A stretch of 5,594 nucleotides of DNA, taken from contig JAJYPZ010000098.1 of assembly GCA_021794855.1 (NCBI GenBank), forward strand, positions 1 to 5,594, given 5' to 3'. The notes below the pieces were generated by a model. That model was not told the DNA's origin. It ran no database searches and saw nothing but the letters and a program-made list of their open reading frames with translations. Of the stretch, positions 4,946 through 5,594 are shown piece after piece. The translations under genes and the position numbers were made by a program. The DNA is from Pseudomonadota bacterium (GTDB lineage: Bacteria > Pseudomonadota > Gammaproteobacteria > Burkholderiales > Sulfuriferulaceae). Numbering within the stretch: the first letter of the stretch is position 1; every line of letters starts with the position of its first letter.

Positions 4946-5594
4946 TTAATTATTTCGGGATTTGTATTCCCCGACTTTGACGATCTTCATGGTGTTGGTG
5001 CCACCTGCCTGACCTATGGGCTCGCCGATGGTGAGCACGATCAAGTCGCCTTCGCGAACTGCGCCGCGACGCCTTAACTCTTCTTCTGCCGCAATCAGCA
5101 GTTCGTCGCGATTTTTGGTATCCTGCTTGAAATTGATGGGATATACCCCTCGATACAACGTGACTTTACGCCGGGTAGACACTTCCGGCGTCAGCGCATA
5201 GATCGGCACTGCCGTACTGATGCGCGACATCCACAAACAGGTGGAACCGGACTGGGTCAGGGCGGCGATGGCGTGTACGTTTTCCAGATGCGTCGCCGTA
5301 AAAATAGCGGCCAGCGCAACCGACTCGTCTACGCGTCCCACGCTTGTGTCGAGCCGTTTGGTATTGAACTCCAGTTCCTGTTCCAGTTCTTTTTCGGCTT
5401 CGATGCAAACGCGATGCATGGCTGCTATCGCTTCGACCGGATAGGAACCGGCGGCCGTTTCCGCCGATAGCATGACCGCATCGGTGCCGTCGAGCACGGC
5501 GTTGGCGACGTCTGAAACCTCCGCCCGGGTAGGGATCGGGTTCTGGATCATCGATTCCATCATCTGGGTGGCGGTGATGACCGGTTTATTGTGC
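4946..5594 (-). CDS. pyk: Pyruvate kinase, 5' part outside the window
   Basis: The frame is open to the window edge, so this is the C-terminal part, about 215 residues of roughly 480. The first visible residues, [15 protein letters not shown] then [19 protein letters not shown], are the conserved end of the catalytic TIM barrel, including the substrate-site ATQMxESM segment. [20 protein letters not shown] follows. Residues after about 100 form the C-terminal domain ([19 protein letters not shown], then VYPINF), which houses the allosteric effector site in this family. The end, [30 protein letters not shown], is typical. The enzyme makes pyruvate and ATP from phosphoenolpyruvate and ADP in the cytoplasm. 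The ATG at 5563 is internal, not the real start. It lies 30 bases upstream of fba on the same strand, so a glycolytic/gluconeogenic operon is likely. Confidence 0.95.
   Translation of the reverse strand, partial: HNKPVITATQMMESMIQNPIPTRAEVSDVANAVLDGTDAVMLSAETAAGSYPVEAIAAMHRVCIEAEKELEQELEFNTKRLDTSVGRVDESVALAAIFTATHLENVHAIAALTQSGSTCLWMSRISTAVPIYALTPEVSTRRKVTLYRGVYPINFKQDTKNRDELLIAAEEELRRRGAVREGDLIVLTIGEPIGQAGGTNTMKIVKVGEYKSRNN

Noticed and set aside
1..5594. CRISPR array, insertion sequence, tRNA or rRNA.
   Set aside because: I saw no spaced direct repeats, transposase motifs, terminal repeats or tRNA-like cloverleaf in the window.

Overview
The window looks like a piece of a chromosome from a Betaproteobacterium. 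A Nitrosomonadales-like lineage is plausible but not provable from this sequence. The pointers are the CorC C-terminus, the class II Calvin-cycle-subtype fructose-bisphosphate aldolase, and the pyk-fba gene order. Housekeeping genes at both ends flank a central block of small accessory modules.

Layout. (1) 1-528, plus strand: the 3' part of corC. (2) 564-1120, plus strand: a near-perfect palindrome, then a DUF4160/DUF2442 pair. The DUF4160 gene appears broken by a one-base deletion near 628-630, while DUF2442 is intact. (3) 1106-2810: an MFS efflux-type transporter on the minus strand, divergent from an ArsR-like winged-helix regulator. Their roughly 94-base shared promoter region is packed with inverted repeats. 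The transporter's 3' end overlaps the DUF2442 3' end by 15 bases. (4) 2966-3685, plus strand: a type II toxin-antitoxin operon, a Phd/YefM-like antitoxin and a PIN-domain VapC-like toxin, with a palindrome over the likely promoter. (5) 3785-5594, minus strand: the 3' part of pyruvate kinase, then fructose-bisphosphate aldolase, ending in a strong intrinsic terminator.

How the parts work together. pyk and fba form a central carbon operon. The ArsR-like protein probably represses the divergent transporter and itself through the shared operators. The antitoxin probably autoregulates its operon with the toxin. The DUF4160/DUF2442 pair resembles a toxin-antitoxin-like two-gene cassette, but its function is not known to me.

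I see no convincing evidence of a wholly new system. The most useful observations are the frameshifted DUF4160 gene, the palindromes upstream of three separate small modules, and the tail-to-tail overlap of two coding regions without a terminator.
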